Assembly (NCBI RefSeq): GCF_041260665.1
Contig: NZ_JBGCCT010000023.1
Span: forward strand, 1 to 64,000
Source of the DNA: Catenulispora sp. GP43
Lineage (GTDB): Bacteria > Actinomycetota > Actinomycetes > Streptomycetales > Catenulisporaceae
Direction of reading: 5' to 3'
DNA: 64,000 nucleotides
Below are positions 26,749-36,453 of this stretch, piece by piece. Below the pieces are notes generated by a model, which was given only the letters and a program-made list of their open reading frames with translations, did no database searches and had not been told where the DNA came from. The stretch's first letter is position 1, and the number at the start of each line of letters is the position of its first letter. The translations under genes were made by a program, and so were the position numbers.

Positions 26749-28044
26749 CTATTCGGCGGTGGCGGTCGCGGGGCCCACGCCTGGCGGGGGGATGTGCAGG
26801 GCGATCAGCGCGACATCGTCGGGACTGGCGGTCGCCAGGCCGGCCAGCAGCTCGTCGCAGAAGAACTCCAGGGGCTCCCGGGCGAGCGCCGCGGCGTGCT
26901 GGCGCAGCCTGGCCAGGCCACGGTCCAAGCTCTCGCCGCGGCGTTCGATCAAGCCATCGGTGTACAGCACGAGCGTGGAGTTCGGCGGCAGGACCTCGGT
27001 GGCTTCTGGGCGGATACACGTGGCATCGATGCCCAGTAGCATGCTCCGGCCGCCGGTCAGGAAATGCGCGTCGCCCTCACTGGTGACCAGCACCGGGGGC
27101 GGATGGCCTGCGACGGCGTAGTTGAACTTCCATTGCTCGTGCGGGGCGTCCTTCTCCACCAGGCCGTAGATGCAGCTCAGGGTTTCGCCGTGGTAGAGGA
27201 TGTGGTGGGCGGCATCCAACCGGGCGAGGATCTTCCCCGGCGGCTCCTTGCGGTCGCAGGCGACGCCGCGCAGCATGTTGCGGACCTGGCTCATCGTGAC
27301 CGCGGCGCGCAGGTCATGCCCGGCGACATCCCCGATGATCACAGCGGTGGCGCCCTCGGGCAGGACGAACGCGTCATACCAGTCCCCACCGACCTCCGCC
27401 GGCTCCACAGCCGGCTGGTAGCGGGCCGCGATCTCCAGGGCCTGCACAGCGGGCAACTCCGGCAGCAGAGAACGCTGCAGCCGCTCGGCGATGCGTTGGA
27501 CCTCGGTGTGCAGGAGGCCGTTGTCCACCGCCAGGGCGACCCGGTGGGCCAGGTCCTCGACCAACGGAAGATCGTCCTCTGTGAACGGCGCGGTGTCACC
27601 GCTGCGGACCAGCGTCAGCGCCCCGAAAACCTGCCGACGAGAGCGCAACGGCGCCAAGACCGCCGTGTGGGCCCCCAGGTGGGCGAACAGTTCCAACTCG
27701 ACCGCGTGCAGCGGGTCGGCGGCGTGTTCCGGCTCGGGGAAATCCTTGACCAGTAGCGGGCCGGCGCCGCGCAGAGTCCGGGCCAGCGGCGCGGGCGAGT
27801 CGCCCGGAATCGGCGGCAGGGCGGCCTCGAAGAGCCCCGGGGGCAGCAGGTCGGGGTCCCGGTGCTCCACGACCTCACGGTGCAGGCAGCCGGCGTCGTC
27901 GACCAGATCGACCGCGCACCAGTCGGCCAGGCCGGGTACCAGCGTGCGGCACAGTCGGCGCAGCCCGGTCTCCAAGTTCATGGTGCTGGCCAGCGCGTCG
28001 TTGGCGTTGAGCAGCACCGTCAAGCGCCCCAGGGCGCCCTGCAC
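26749..28044 (-). CDS. GAF-SpoIIE (PP2C-type) serine phosphatase
   Basis: A 431-residue cytoplasmic protein. Residues 15-175 form a GAF sensor domain (LNANDALASTMNLETGLRRL, FGALTLVRSGDTAPFTEDDL). The SpoIIE/RsbU phosphatase domain follows from about residue 185 (LQRSLLPELP, VGGDWYDAF, GDVAGHDLRAA, VAGHPPPVL, LVLYTDGLIERRGE, DDVALIAL), with the metal-binding Asp residues of the family in place. Such enzymes dephosphorylate STAS-type anti-anti-sigma factors and thereby release alternative sigma factors. GTG start at 28044; no better start exists before the in-frame stop about 85 bases upstream. It is divergent from a second SpoIIE gene, and a STAS gene lies 9 kb away at 36454. Partner and signal are unknown. 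Confidence 0.88.
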   Translation of the reverse strand: MQGALGRLTVLLNANDALASTMNLETGLRRLCRTLVPGLADWCAVDLVDDAGCLHREVVEHRDPDLLPPGLFEAALPPIPGDSPAPLARTLRGAGPLLVKDFPEPEHAADPLHAVELELFAHLGAHTAVLAPLRSRRQVFGALTLVRSGDTAPFTEDDLPLVEDLAHRVALAVDNGLLHTEVQRIAERLQRSLLPELPAVQALEIAARYQPAVEPAEVGGDWYDAFVLPEGATAVIIGDVAGHDLRAAVTMSQVRNMLRGVACDRKEPPGKILARLDAAHHILYHGETLSCIYGLVEKDAPHEQWKFNYAVAGHPPPVLVTSEGDAHFLTGGRSMLLGIDATCIRPEATEVLPPNSTLVLYTDGLIERRGESLDRGLARLRQHAAALAREPLEFFCDELLAGLATASPDDVALIALHIPPPGVGPATATAE

Positions 28045-28258
28045 AGCCTGCTCGATGTCGCCGCTCTCCGCGCCGGACGGCGCCGCGTCGCTCTTCTCGG
28101 GGTCCGTCGCAGCGTTCCCTTCTCAAAATCGATCAACCGGTGCCAACGTCAGGAGTTCCGCCGCACTCACGGTCACAACCAGCCTAGGCCACGCCCATCC
28201 CGCGGAACATTTGGCAGATCGAGCCGACCGAACACCCGTGTTCTGGGACAAATCGGCA

Positions 28259-29530
28259 ATGACGCATATCGTCGTAGCAGGGGAAACGAATGGGGATGTG
28301 ACGGTGAGCGAGCCGGTCATCGATTACCAGGCGGTGTTCCAGGCGCTGCCGGGAATGGTGGCGCTGTTGAAGCCGGACCTTGTGTATGCCGACGCGAACG
28401 AGGACTTTCTGCGCTTCTCCGGCCGTTCGCGCGAGCAGTTGATCGGCCACTACCTGTTCGAGGTGTTCCCCGACAACCCGAACGATCCCGAGGCCACCGG
28501 GGCGCGCAATCTGGAGGCGTCGCTGCGCCGGGTGCTGGCCAGCGGAGAGCGGGACACGATGGCGCTCCAGCGGTATGACGTGCAGTCGCGGGATCATCCG
28601 GGCGTGTGGGCGGAGCGGTTCTGGAGCCCGATCAACGCCCCGGTCAAGACCGAGGACGGGCGTGTGGTGCTGCTGGTGCATCGGGTGGAAGAGGTTACCG
28701 AGTTGATTCGCGCACGCAGTCGGACGGACGGGGACCGGACCCGCGTGCTGGAGGCCGAGCTGTACACCCGCGCCCGGGAACTGCAGCAGGTCAACGAGCG
28801 GCTTCGGCAGGCTCATACGCACGAACGGGAGGTCGCGCTCGCTCTGCAGGACGCGATGCTTCCGCCCCCGTTCATAGCGGATCACCATCAAGTCGCGGTG
28901 CGCTACCAACCCGCGGTCAGCGCGCTCAATGTCTGCGGGGACTGGTATGACCTGGTCGAACTTGACGGCGAGCAGATGGCGGTCGCGGTCGGAGACGTGG
29001 TCGGGAACGGCTTGGCGGCCGCGGGGGTGATGGGCCAGCTGCGCAGCGCGCTCAGCGCTGCCATGCGCGTCTCGGCCAGCCCGGCCCGGGCCTTGGAGGC
29101 GCTCGGACTGTACGCCCGGTCCGTCAAAGGCGCCGAGTCGACAACCGCGGTGTCGGTACACATCGACTGGGACTCCCTCAGCCTGACCTACAGCAGTGCC
29201 GGCCATCTTCCCCCTGCGCTGCTGCGTGGCGACGGCACGGTGGTGTTCCTGGACCAGGCGACCGACCCGCCGCTCGGGGCCCGCCTCGAACCCATGCCGC
29301 GCCCCGAGGCGAGGCAAGGCTTCACCGGCGGGGACGTACTGGTGCTGTACACAGACGGCTTGATCGAGCGACGCCGCGAGGACATCGACGTCGGCCTTGG
29401 CCGTCTCACGCGCGCCCTGATCTCACACCTCACGCTGCAACCGGAACAGCTGGCCGACGCACTCCTGCTCGACCTGCTTCCCACCGGCGGCGCCACCGAT
29501 GACACCGCCCTTGTCGTCCTCCGCTTGTAG
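28259..29530 (+). CDS. PAS-SpoIIE (PP2C-type) serine phosphatase
   Basis: Up to 423 residues. A PAS domain (DYQAVFQALPGMVALLKPDL, FLRFSGRSREQLIGHYLFEV) is followed by a coiled coil (RARELQQVNERLRQAHTHE) and a SpoIIE phosphatase domain (LQDAMLPPPF, VCGDWYDLVEL, GDVVGNGLAAAG, SAGHLPPALL, VLVLYTDGLIERRRE, DDTALVVLRL). It has the same layout as RsbP/RsbU-type activators of stress sigma pathways. The first ATG is at 28259, but GGGGAT lies 8 bases before the in-frame GTG at 28304, which may be the true start. It faces away from the GAF-SpoIIE gene across about 215 bases, so the two may share a control region. The C-terminal phosphatase halves are clear paralogues. Confidence 0.87.
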   Translation: MTHIVVAGETNGDVTVSEPVIDYQAVFQALPGMVALLKPDLVYADANEDFLRFSGRSREQLIGHYLFEVFPDNPNDPEATGARNLEASLRRVLASGERDTMALQRYDVQSRDHPGVWAERFWSPINAPVKTEDGRVVLLVHRVEEVTELIRARSRTDGDRTRVLEAELYTRARELQQVNERLRQAHTHEREVALALQDAMLPPPFIADHHQVAVRYQPAVSALNVCGDWYDLVELDGEQMAVAVGDVVGNGLAAAGVMGQLRSALSAAMRVSASPARALEALGLYARSVKGAESTTAVSVHIDWDSLSLTYSSAGHLPPALLRGDGTVVFLDQATDPPLGARLEPMPRPEARQGFTGGDVLVLYTDGLIERRREDIDVGLGRLTRALISHLTLQPEQLADALLLDLLPTGGATDDTALVVLRL

Positions 29531-29599
29531 GCTCCAGGATCCTCGGCGGGCTGGTCAACCCCCGGTCAGGCCGCTCCGCGGCTGACGGGCTGTGCCGGG

Positions 29600-31816
29600 T
29601 CAGCCGGCCGCGCCGGCTTCCAACAGCGTCTCGAGCCGTAGGGCCAGAGCTGTGTCGCGGGCTCGTCCGGCATTGTGGACGGCGATCTCCAAAGCGCGGC
29701 GTTGCCCGACCACGACGATGGTCTTCTTCGCGCGGGTGACCATGGTGTACAGCAGGTTCCGGTGCAGCATGAGGGAGCCCGCCTCGGTGACCAGCGGGGC
29801 GACGACGTACGGGTACTCGCTGCCCTGGGATCGGTGGATGCTGACGGCGTAGGAGTGCAGCAGCTGGTCGAGCTCGTCGAAGTCGTACACGGCGATGTCG
29901 CCGTCGTCGGTGCGCAGTGTCACCAGGCGCCCCTGCGGGTCGATGCCGCTGATCACCGCGATCGTGCCGTTGAAGACGCCGGCACTGCCCTTGTCGGGGT
30001 TGTTCTTGATCGGCATCACCCGGTCGCCGACGCGGAACACCGAGGTCCCGGACCAGTACTCGGTCTTGTCCTCGGCCGCCGGGTTGAGGCGTTCCTGGAT
30101 GGCTCGGCCCAGCGCCACGGTCCCGCAGTGTCCGCGCCTGGTCGGGGCCAGCACCTGGACGTCGGCCGCGGGGACGCCCTGTTTGGCGGGGATCTTGGCG
30201 CAGGCCAGCTCCACCACCTGCGCGGCGGCCTCAGCCGGGTCGTCGCAGTCCACGAACCAGAAGTCCCTGCTGTGCAGGTCCCGGTCCTCGGGCATCCGGC
30301 CGCGCCGGATCTGATGGGCGTTGGCGGTGATGGTCGAGCCGGTCTCCTGGCGGAAGACATGGGTCAGCTCGGTCCGGGCCACGCCGGGCACGGCCAGGAT
30401 GTCGCGCAGCACCGCGCCCGGGCCGACCGACGGCAACTGGTCGACGTCGCCGACCAGCAGCAGATGAGTGCCGGGCACAGCGAGCTTGACCAGCCTGCGG
30501 GCCAGGAACACATCCAGCATCGAGGCCTCGTCCACGACGATCAGGTCGGCCATCATCGGCCCGTCGTCGAACAGTGCGCCAGGATCGGCCTCGGGCAGGT
30601 CGGCGACCAGGCGGTGCACGGTCATCGCGCGCATCCCGGTCAGCTCCGCCAGACGCCGCGCGGCTTTGCCGGTCGGCGCGGCGAGCGTCACCCTGCCGCC
30701 GCCGGAGCGCACGGCGGCGGCGACGGCCTTCACGGTGTGGCTCTTGCCGCAGCCCGGGCCGCCGGTGAGCACCGAGACGGTGGAGGTCAGCGCCATCGCC
30801 ACCGCGGCGCGCTGGTCGGCGTGCAGGTCGGCGTGCAGGTCGGCGCCGCCGGGGGCTTCGGCCCGTTTGCGCACCGCCGGGGGCAGGTCGGAGTCGGCCG
30901 CGAGGAGTCGGGCGAGGAAGGACGCCAGCGAACGTTCGGTGGAATGCAGGGTCCGGGAGAAGACCACCGGCTCGTCGGAGTCCGGCTCACGCGGATCAGG
31001 TTCGATGACGACGGCTCTGGCGGCGACCAAGGTCTCCAACGCGGAGGTGAGCAGGTCGTGCTCCTGCCCGACCAAGCGACGGGCCGCGAGCAGAAGCCGG
31101 GCCCGCAGGACATAGCAGTGGCCCTCGCCGCGGGCGGCCTCCAGCCGGTCCAGCAGCGCGGCCCGCAAACGCTGTGGACTCTCCGCCGGGATCCCGGACG
31201 CGAGCGCGATCTTGTCGGCCGCGGCGAAGCCGATCCCGCGGACCTTCTCGATCAGCCGATACGGGTCGGTCCGGACGACGGCGAGCGACTCGGCCCCGAA
31301 TTCGGTGTAGACCTTCGTGGCCAGCAGTGGTGAGATCCCGAAGCCCTGCAGGACGACCATGAGATCGCGGACCACCTTCTGCCCGATCCACGAGGCGGCG
31401 ATCTTGTCGCGGCGTCCCGCGCCGATCCCATGCACCTCCAGGAGCCGGTCCGGGTCAGCGTCGATGACCTTCAACGTGTCCTCGCCGAAACGCTCGACGA
31501 TCGCGCCGGCCAGCTTCGGCCCGATCCCCCGGATCAGTCCGGAGCCCAGGTACATGCGGATGCCCCGAACGTGCGAGGGCAGCACACACTCGCAGGACGC
31601 CACCGCGAACTGGTCGCCGTAGCGATGGTGTCGGGCCCAGCGACCGGACAGCTGCACCACGGCACCGGGCTGCACCCCGGCCAAGGCGGCACCTGCCGCT
31701 GTGAACTCACCGACCTCCTCGGAGGCGACCCGGGCGACGGTGTACTCGTCGGGACGCACGTGGATCAGATGCTCGACCGCACACTCGAACTGAATCAGCT
31801 GCTCGGTCGGTTCCAT
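29600..31816 (-). CDS. recD2: RecD2-type ATP-dependent DNA helicase
   Basis: A 738-residue SF1B helicase, the RecD2 form that works without RecBC. The N-terminal domain (to about residue 90) resembles the OB-like RecD2 N-domain. HhH-like repeats follow (LIRGIGPKLAGAIVERFG, LLEVHGIGAGRRDKI, VRGIGFAAADKIA). Motor motifs are TGGPGCGKSHT with K358, LAAPTGKAARRLAE, VVDEASMLD, LLVGDVDQLPSVGPG and, near the end, YAVSIHRSQGSEYP and LYTMVTRAKKTIV. It unwinds DNA 5' to 3' and takes part in repair. ATG at 31816; GGGAGGG lies about 11 bases upstream. It is divergent from the SNF2 gene. The long open frame upstream (to 34819) is the antisense shadow of that gene. A decayed copy of its 3' end lies at 20398. 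Confidence 0.93.
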   Translation of the reverse strand: MEPTEQLIQFECAVEHLIHVRPDEYTVARVASEEVGEFTAAGAALAGVQPGAVVQLSGRWARHHRYGDQFAVASCECVLPSHVRGIRMYLGSGLIRGIGPKLAGAIVERFGEDTLKVIDADPDRLLEVHGIGAGRRDKIAASWIGQKVVRDLMVVLQGFGISPLLATKVYTEFGAESLAVVRTDPYRLIEKVRGIGFAAADKIALASGIPAESPQRLRAALLDRLEAARGEGHCYVLRARLLLAARRLVGQEHDLLTSALETLVAARAVVIEPDPREPDSDEPVVFSRTLHSTERSLASFLARLLAADSDLPPAVRKRAEAPGGADLHADLHADQRAAVAMALTSTVSVLTGGPGCGKSHTVKAVAAAVRSGGGRVTLAAPTGKAARRLAELTGMRAMTVHRLVADLPEADPGALFDDGPMMADLIVVDEASMLDVFLARRLVKLAVPGTHLLLVGDVDQLPSVGPGAVLRDILAVPGVARTELTHVFRQETGSTITANAHQIRRGRMPEDRDLHSRDFWFVDCDDPAEAAAQVVELACAKIPAKQGVPAADVQVLAPTRRGHCGTVALGRAIQERLNPAAEDKTEYWSGTSVFRVGDRVMPIKNNPDKGSAGVFNGTIAVISGIDPQGRLVTLRTDDGDIAVYDFDELDQLLHSYAVSIHRSQGSEYPYVVAPLVTEAGSLMLHRNLLYTMVTRAKKTIVVVGQRRALEIAVHNAGRARDTALALRLETLLEAGAAG

Positions 31817-32041
31817 CCGTCTGCTGCCCTCCCGGCCGCCATCGACAGGCCATGCGCGACGACGGCACACCCTGATTGCGGAGTGTAGCCGCGTGAGGGC
31901 CAGGCATGGGCGAGCGAGCTGTCCGGCTGTGCGCTTCCGGTTCGCCACCGTACGCCGGCCGGTACCGAATCCGTGCCAAGAGATAATGCCGACTGGCGTC
32001 GGAACAGCCGGATCGGAAGTCGTGCGGCAAAGGGAGTCATG

Positions 32042-34978
32042 ATGGCCAGGCGTGTCGTGATCGTCGACGACGATGCCGAGCCGGCGGCATCCACGCCGGA
32101 GCGGCACGTCTCCGTCGATGCGGCGCGCGCTCTGGCGTCCCGTCCTGCTGTGTTTCTTCCCGCCGACCCGCCGCGGGACGGCCGGGTGGCCTTCGTCGGC
32201 GAGGACGGCGGCGGCGAGGTGACCGTCGCGGAGTTCGTGACGACGACGAAGTCCGGTGCCCCGCGCAAGCGTCCCAAGGTCGTGCTGCGCTCGTCGCCGG
32301 CGCTGGTGCTGCCGGTCCAGACCGCGGTCCCGGTCCTGGCCCAGGCGCGCAAGCTGGCGTTGGACGATCCGTCGGCGGTGGCCGATCCGGCGTCCGTGTT
32401 CTGGGGCACCGCCGCGGTGCTCGCGTTGGGGCTGGTCGCCCGCGGCCGCCTGTTGCCGGGGGTGTCGCCATCGGGGTACGACGCCTGGCGGATCGGGCCG
32501 TTCGACGGTGAGGACGTCGAGCGGGTCCGGGACCTGGCCGCGCTCATGCCGCCGGCGGCTCGGGCCGTCCCGGTGCCCGGAGCAGTCGACGGCACGGTCT
32601 TGTTGCCTGAGACCGAGTCTTTGCTTCGGGCGTTCCTGGACGCCGTCGCCGATGTGCTGCCGCGGACGCCGGGTGCGGCGCGGATGGTGGGCGGTGGCGC
32701 CTTCGCGGCCTCCAGCGCCGAGGCGGTGCCGCATCTGCGGAGCTGGGCGGGCGAGGTCGCAGCAGGGATCGACGCCGGTGCCCGGGTGTCGTTGCGCCTG
32801 GAGATGCCCCACGACTCCGACGGCCGGTTCCGGGCGGTCACGCAGCTGCACAGCCTGGCCGACCCCACGGCGGTGCGGGATGTCGGCGCCGCGTGGACCT
32901 CGCTGGTCACCGGACCGGGCCGCGAAGCCGGGGCCCGAACGCAGATCGAAGTGCTGCTGACGGTGCGCCGGGCGGCGCGGGTGTGGCCCCCGCTGGCGCG
33001 GCTGCTGGCCACCGCGGCACCGGCGGTCCTGGAGCTTTCCGACGACGAGGTCTTCGACCTGCTCGGGGAGGCCGCGCCGAGGTTGTCGGCGGCCGGTGTC
33101 GACGTCCACCTGCCCAAGGAACTGGCCAGGAGTCTGACGGCGCGGGCGGTGCTGGACGCGCCGAAGCGGCCCGGGTCGGATCTGCGCTCGTACTTCGACA
33201 CCGGTTCGCTGCTGGCCTTCCGCTGGGAGCTCGCCATAGGCGGGCAGGCGCTGACCGACGCGGAGATGGACCGGATCGCCGAGGCGGCCCGGCCGTTGGT
33301 ACGGCTGCGCGATCAGTGGGTGGTGGTCGATGAGGCGCTGGCCCGCAAGGCCCGGCAGCGCGACCTGGCGCCGGTCGGCGCGATCGACGCTCTCGGGATC
33401 GCGCTGACCGGGACGGCCGAAGCGGACGGCCAGACCGTGCCGGTCCAGCTGAACGGCTGGCTGGCCGACCTCAAGGCACGGATCGCCGAGCCCGACGGCG
33501 GACAGGGTGAGATCGGACACGGTGAGATCGGGCAGGGCGCGATCGGGCAGCCTGAGGCGCTGCAGGCGACCCTGCGCGACTACCAGCTCCGCGGCCTGGA
33601 CTGGCTGGACCGGATGACCACGCTCGGCCTGGGCGGCTGCCTGGCCGACGACATGGGCCTGGGCAAGACGATCACCTTGATCGCGCTGCATCTGCGGCGA
33701 CAGCAGAACCCGGCGACCGCGCGGCCGACCCTGGTGGTCTGCCCGACGTCGTTGTTGGGCAACTGGGAGCGGGAGATCGAGCGTTTCGCCCCGGGCACAC
33801 CGGTTCGCCGCTTCCACGGCGCCGACCGCGACGTGCAAGCGGTGCAGGGCGGCGAATTCGTCCTGACCACCTATGGCACTGCCCGTATCGACGCCGAACG
33901 GCTCGGCGGCGTGGACTGGGGCCTGCTCGCCGCCGACGAGGCACAGCATGTGAAGAACCCGTATTCGCACACGGCCAAAGCCTTGCGCACCATCGGTTCC
34001 GAGGCCCGCGTCGCCTTGACCGGCACGCCGGTGGAGAACAACTTGTCGGAGCTGTGGGCCCTGTTGGACTGGACCACCCCGGGCCTGCTCGGCCCCTTGC
34101 GGACATTCCGCTCCCGCTACGCCAAGGCAGTCGAGGCCGACCACGACCCGCAGACCACCGCGCGCCTGGCCGCGCTGGTGAAGCCGTTTCTGCTGCGCCG
34201 GCGCAAATCCGATCCGGGTATCGCCCCGGAGCTGCCGCCCAAGACCGAGACCGACCACCCGGTGGCGCTGACCCGCGAGCAGACGGCGCTCTACGAGGCG
34301 TTCGTGCGCGAGATGATGGAGCAGATCGCGGGCAGTTCCGGCATCGACCGGCGAGGCCTGATCCTCAAGCTGCTGACGGCACTCAAACAGATCTGCAACC
34401 ACCCCGCGCAGTATTTGAAGGAAGACCCGGGCAAAACGGCGTTGCCGGGCCGCTCCGGCAAACTGGAGCTGTTGGACGAGCTGGTCGAAACGATCGTCGC
34501 CGAAGACGGTGCGGTGCTGGTGTTCTCGCAGTATGTGGCGATGAACCGGCTCATCGAGCGTCACCTGGACGACCGTGGGATCGCCCATCAGTTCCTCCAC
34601 GGCCAGACGCCCGTCCGCAGCCGGGAGGACATGGTGCGCCGCTTCCAGGACGGCGAGGTCCCCGTCTTCCTGCTGTCGCTGAAGGCCGCCGGCGTCGGGC
34701 TCAACCTCACCCGGGCCGGACACGTGATCCATTACGACCGGTGGTGGAACCCCGCGGTGGAGGAACAGGCCACCGACCGCGCGTACCGCATCGGCCAGAC
34801 CCAGCCGGTCCAGGTCCACCGCCTGATCGCCGAAGGCACCGTGGAGGACCGGATCGCCAAGGCCCTGAAGGAAAAGCGCGACCTGGCCGAAGCCGTGCTC
34901 ACCGGAGGCGAGGCGGCGTTCACCGAACTGAGCGACGCCGAACTCGCCGACCTGGTCACGCTCAGGAGGGGGCGGTAG
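32042..34978 (+). CDS. SNF2-family (HepA/RapA-like) helicase-type ATPase
   Basis: A 978-residue protein with a bacterial N-terminal SNF2 extension (residues 1-480, DUF3670-like acid and Val/Ala-rich region) and a full SNF2 motor. The motor has LRDYQLRGLDWL, ADDMGLGKTIT with K542, VVCPTSLLGNWEREI, ADEAQHVKN, LTGTPVENNLSELW, LVFSQYVAMNRL, LLSLKAAGVGLNLT and ATDRAYRIGQTQPV. Just before the motor is a repetitive GEIGHGEIGQGAIGQ stretch. Such proteins remodel nucleoprotein or transcription complexes. GGGAG lies 5 bases before the ATG at 32042; the preceding ATG at 32039 would be only two bases away. The stop is followed immediately by the SWIM gene's ATG, the usual pairing in actinobacteria. Confidence 0.92.
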   Translation: MARRVVIVDDDAEPAASTPERHVSVDAARALASRPAVFLPADPPRDGRVAFVGEDGGGEVTVAEFVTTTKSGAPRKRPKVVLRSSPALVLPVQTAVPVLAQARKLALDDPSAVADPASVFWGTAAVLALGLVARGRLLPGVSPSGYDAWRIGPFDGEDVERVRDLAALMPPAARAVPVPGAVDGTVLLPETESLLRAFLDAVADVLPRTPGAARMVGGGAFAASSAEAVPHLRSWAGEVAAGIDAGARVSLRLEMPHDSDGRFRAVTQLHSLADPTAVRDVGAAWTSLVTGPGREAGARTQIEVLLTVRRAARVWPPLARLLATAAPAVLELSDDEVFDLLGEAAPRLSAAGVDVHLPKELARSLTARAVLDAPKRPGSDLRSYFDTGSLLAFRWELAIGGQALTDAEMDRIAEAARPLVRLRDQWVVVDEALARKARQRDLAPVGAIDALGIALTGTAEADGQTVPVQLNGWLADLKARIAEPDGGQGEIGHGEIGQGAIGQPEALQATLRDYQLRGLDWLDRMTTLGLGGCLADDMGLGKTITLIALHLRRQQNPATARPTLVVCPTSLLGNWEREIERFAPGTPVRRFHGADRDVQAVQGGEFVLTTYGTARIDAERLGGVDWGLLAADEAQHVKNPYSHTAKALRTIGSEARVALTGTPVENNLSELWALLDWTTPGLLGPLRTFRSRYAKAVEADHDPQTTARLAALVKPFLLRRRKSDPGIAPELPPKTETDHPVALTREQTALYEAFVREMMEQIAGSSGIDRRGLILKLLTALKQICNHPAQYLKEDPGKTALPGRSGKLELLDELVETIVAEDGAVLVFSQYVAMNRLIERHLDDRGIAHQFLHGQTPVRSREDMVRRFQDGEVPVFLLSLKAAGVGLNLTRAGHVIHYDRWWNPAVEEQATDRAYRIGQTQPVQVHRLIAEGTVEDRIAKALKEKRDLAEAVLTGGEAAFTELSDAELADLVTLRRGR

Positions 34979-36373
34979 ATGGCGCCGCGGAAGAAGGCAG
35001 CCAGCCCCGATGACGACCGCACACGGTCTTTTCCGGCCTTCCCACCGGCGGTGGGCTCCCGTACCGCGTTCGCCGGTTCATGGTGGGGACAGGCCTGGGT
35101 GGACGCGCTGGAGACGACGTCCATGGATGCCGCACGCCTGACCCGCGGCCGCACCTACGCCCGGCGCGGCGCGGTCGAGGACATCACCGTCACCCCCGGC
35201 CTGGCCAAGGCGAAAGTTCAGGGAAGCCGGCCACGTCCCTACACCTCGACGGTGGCGGTGAAGCAGCTCAGCGACGCGGACTGGGATCGTCTCCTGGACG
35301 CCGTCGCCTCGCGGGCCGCGCACATCGCCGCACTGCTCGACAAGGACATGCCGCCGGAGCTGCTCGACGACGCGAAAGCCGCCGGAGTGCGGCTGCTGCC
35401 CGCCGCCGGCGACCTCTCGCCCGACTGCTCCTGCCCTGACTGGGGCTGGCCGTGCAAACACGCATCCGCGCTGTGCTACCAGATCGCCCGGTTGCTGGAC
35501 ACCGATCCGTTCGTCCTGCTGTTGTTGCGCGGACGCGGCGAGCAGGAGCTGATGGAGGAGCTGCGAACCCGCAACGCCGCAGCCGCAGCCGCAGCCCATG
35601 ACAGCGGCCCCGGCCGGCTCGGCACAGAAACCCCGAGGGTGGTGGGGGTCAGCGCCGTCGAGGCCTTCCACGCGGCACCGGGCGACCCCGCTGTATTCCT
35701 TGCGGGCATCACCGCGTTCGAAATCCCCGCCGTCCCCAGCGTTCCCGGACCGCCCCCGGTGCTGGCCGCGGCGACCGGCGAAGCCGTCGACGCCATCGCC
35801 CTGGAACGCCTCGCCGCCGACACCGCCGGCCGGGCCCACACACTGCGCACCTTGTACACCGGGTCCGACGAGCCCGCCGCGACGCCGCTGATGCCTCAGC
35901 TGACCGCCTGGCAAGACGCCGTACGCATGGCGGCGGAGGAAGACGAGGCAGCCTCCGAAGAGGTCTACGAACGCGTCCTTTCCGCCTACGATCTCGGCGA
36001 CGTCCAGATGAGCATGTCGATCCTCGCCTGGCGCCAAGGCGGCCCCGCCGGGCTTTCCACGCTGGAGACCGCCTGGACGCCGGCCACGGCCGACAAGGCA
36101 CGCGCCCGCCGATCATTCGAGGACTGGACTGCCGACGGCGACCCGCCCACACTGCGTGTCTGGCGCAACCGCTGGACCGCCGAAGCCGAGGGAGTCCAAA
36201 TCCGCCTCGGGACCGACCACCGCTGGTATCCGTACCGCCGCGACCCCGCCGACGGTACTTGGTGGCCGCACGGCACCCCCGAACGCGACCCCGTATCCGC
36301 CCTGGCCACACTGCTCACCGACGCTGGCAAGCCAACCGAAGCGCGGCGTGTCGGGCGTTCCCTGTCCCGGTGA
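34979..36373 (+). CDS. SWIM zinc-finger protein coupled to the SNF2 ATPase
   Basis: A 464-residue protein. After a charged N-terminus it has WWGQAWVDALE, a RTYARRGAVEDITVTPG block and a SWIM finger with C150-x-C152...C159-K-H161 (CSCPDWGWPCKH), which binds zinc and mediates nucleic-acid or protein contacts. The C-terminal 250 residues are variable and rich in Ala, Pro and Asp. The ATG starts directly after the SNF2 stop (TAGATG), so translation is coupled and a complex is likely. In bacteria SWIM proteins next to SNF2 ATPases are thought to be partner subunits. Exact role unknown. Confidence 0.88.
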   Translation: MAPRKKAASPDDDRTRSFPAFPPAVGSRTAFAGSWWGQAWVDALETTSMDAARLTRGRTYARRGAVEDITVTPGLAKAKVQGSRPRPYTSTVAVKQLSDADWDRLLDAVASRAAHIAALLDKDMPPELLDDAKAAGVRLLPAAGDLSPDCSCPDWGWPCKHASALCYQIARLLDTDPFVLLLLRGRGEQELMEELRTRNAAAAAAAHDSGPGRLGTETPRVVGVSAVEAFHAAPGDPAVFLAGITAFEIPAVPSVPGPPPVLAAATGEAVDAIALERLAADTAGRAHTLRTLYTGSDEPAATPLMPQLTAWQDAVRMAAEEDEAASEEVYERVLSAYDLGDVQMSMSILAWRQGGPAGLSTLETAWTPATADKARARRSFEDWTADGDPPTLRVWRNRWTAEAEGVQIRLGTDHRWYPYRRDPADGTWWPHGTPERDPVSALATLLTDAGKPTEARRVGRSLSR

Positions 36374-36453
36374 GGCGGATGTCGCGTGGTTGCGGGGACT
36401 TGAGCAGGGACGGCTGGGAAAGTCCGGCTATGAGCAGCCGCGCTGCGGCGTCC

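Noticed and set aside
31817-34819. 1000-codon minus-strand extension upstream of recD2
   Set aside because: It lies opposite the SNF2 gene and has His/Arg/Gln-rich shadow composition; RecD2 homology starts at 31816.
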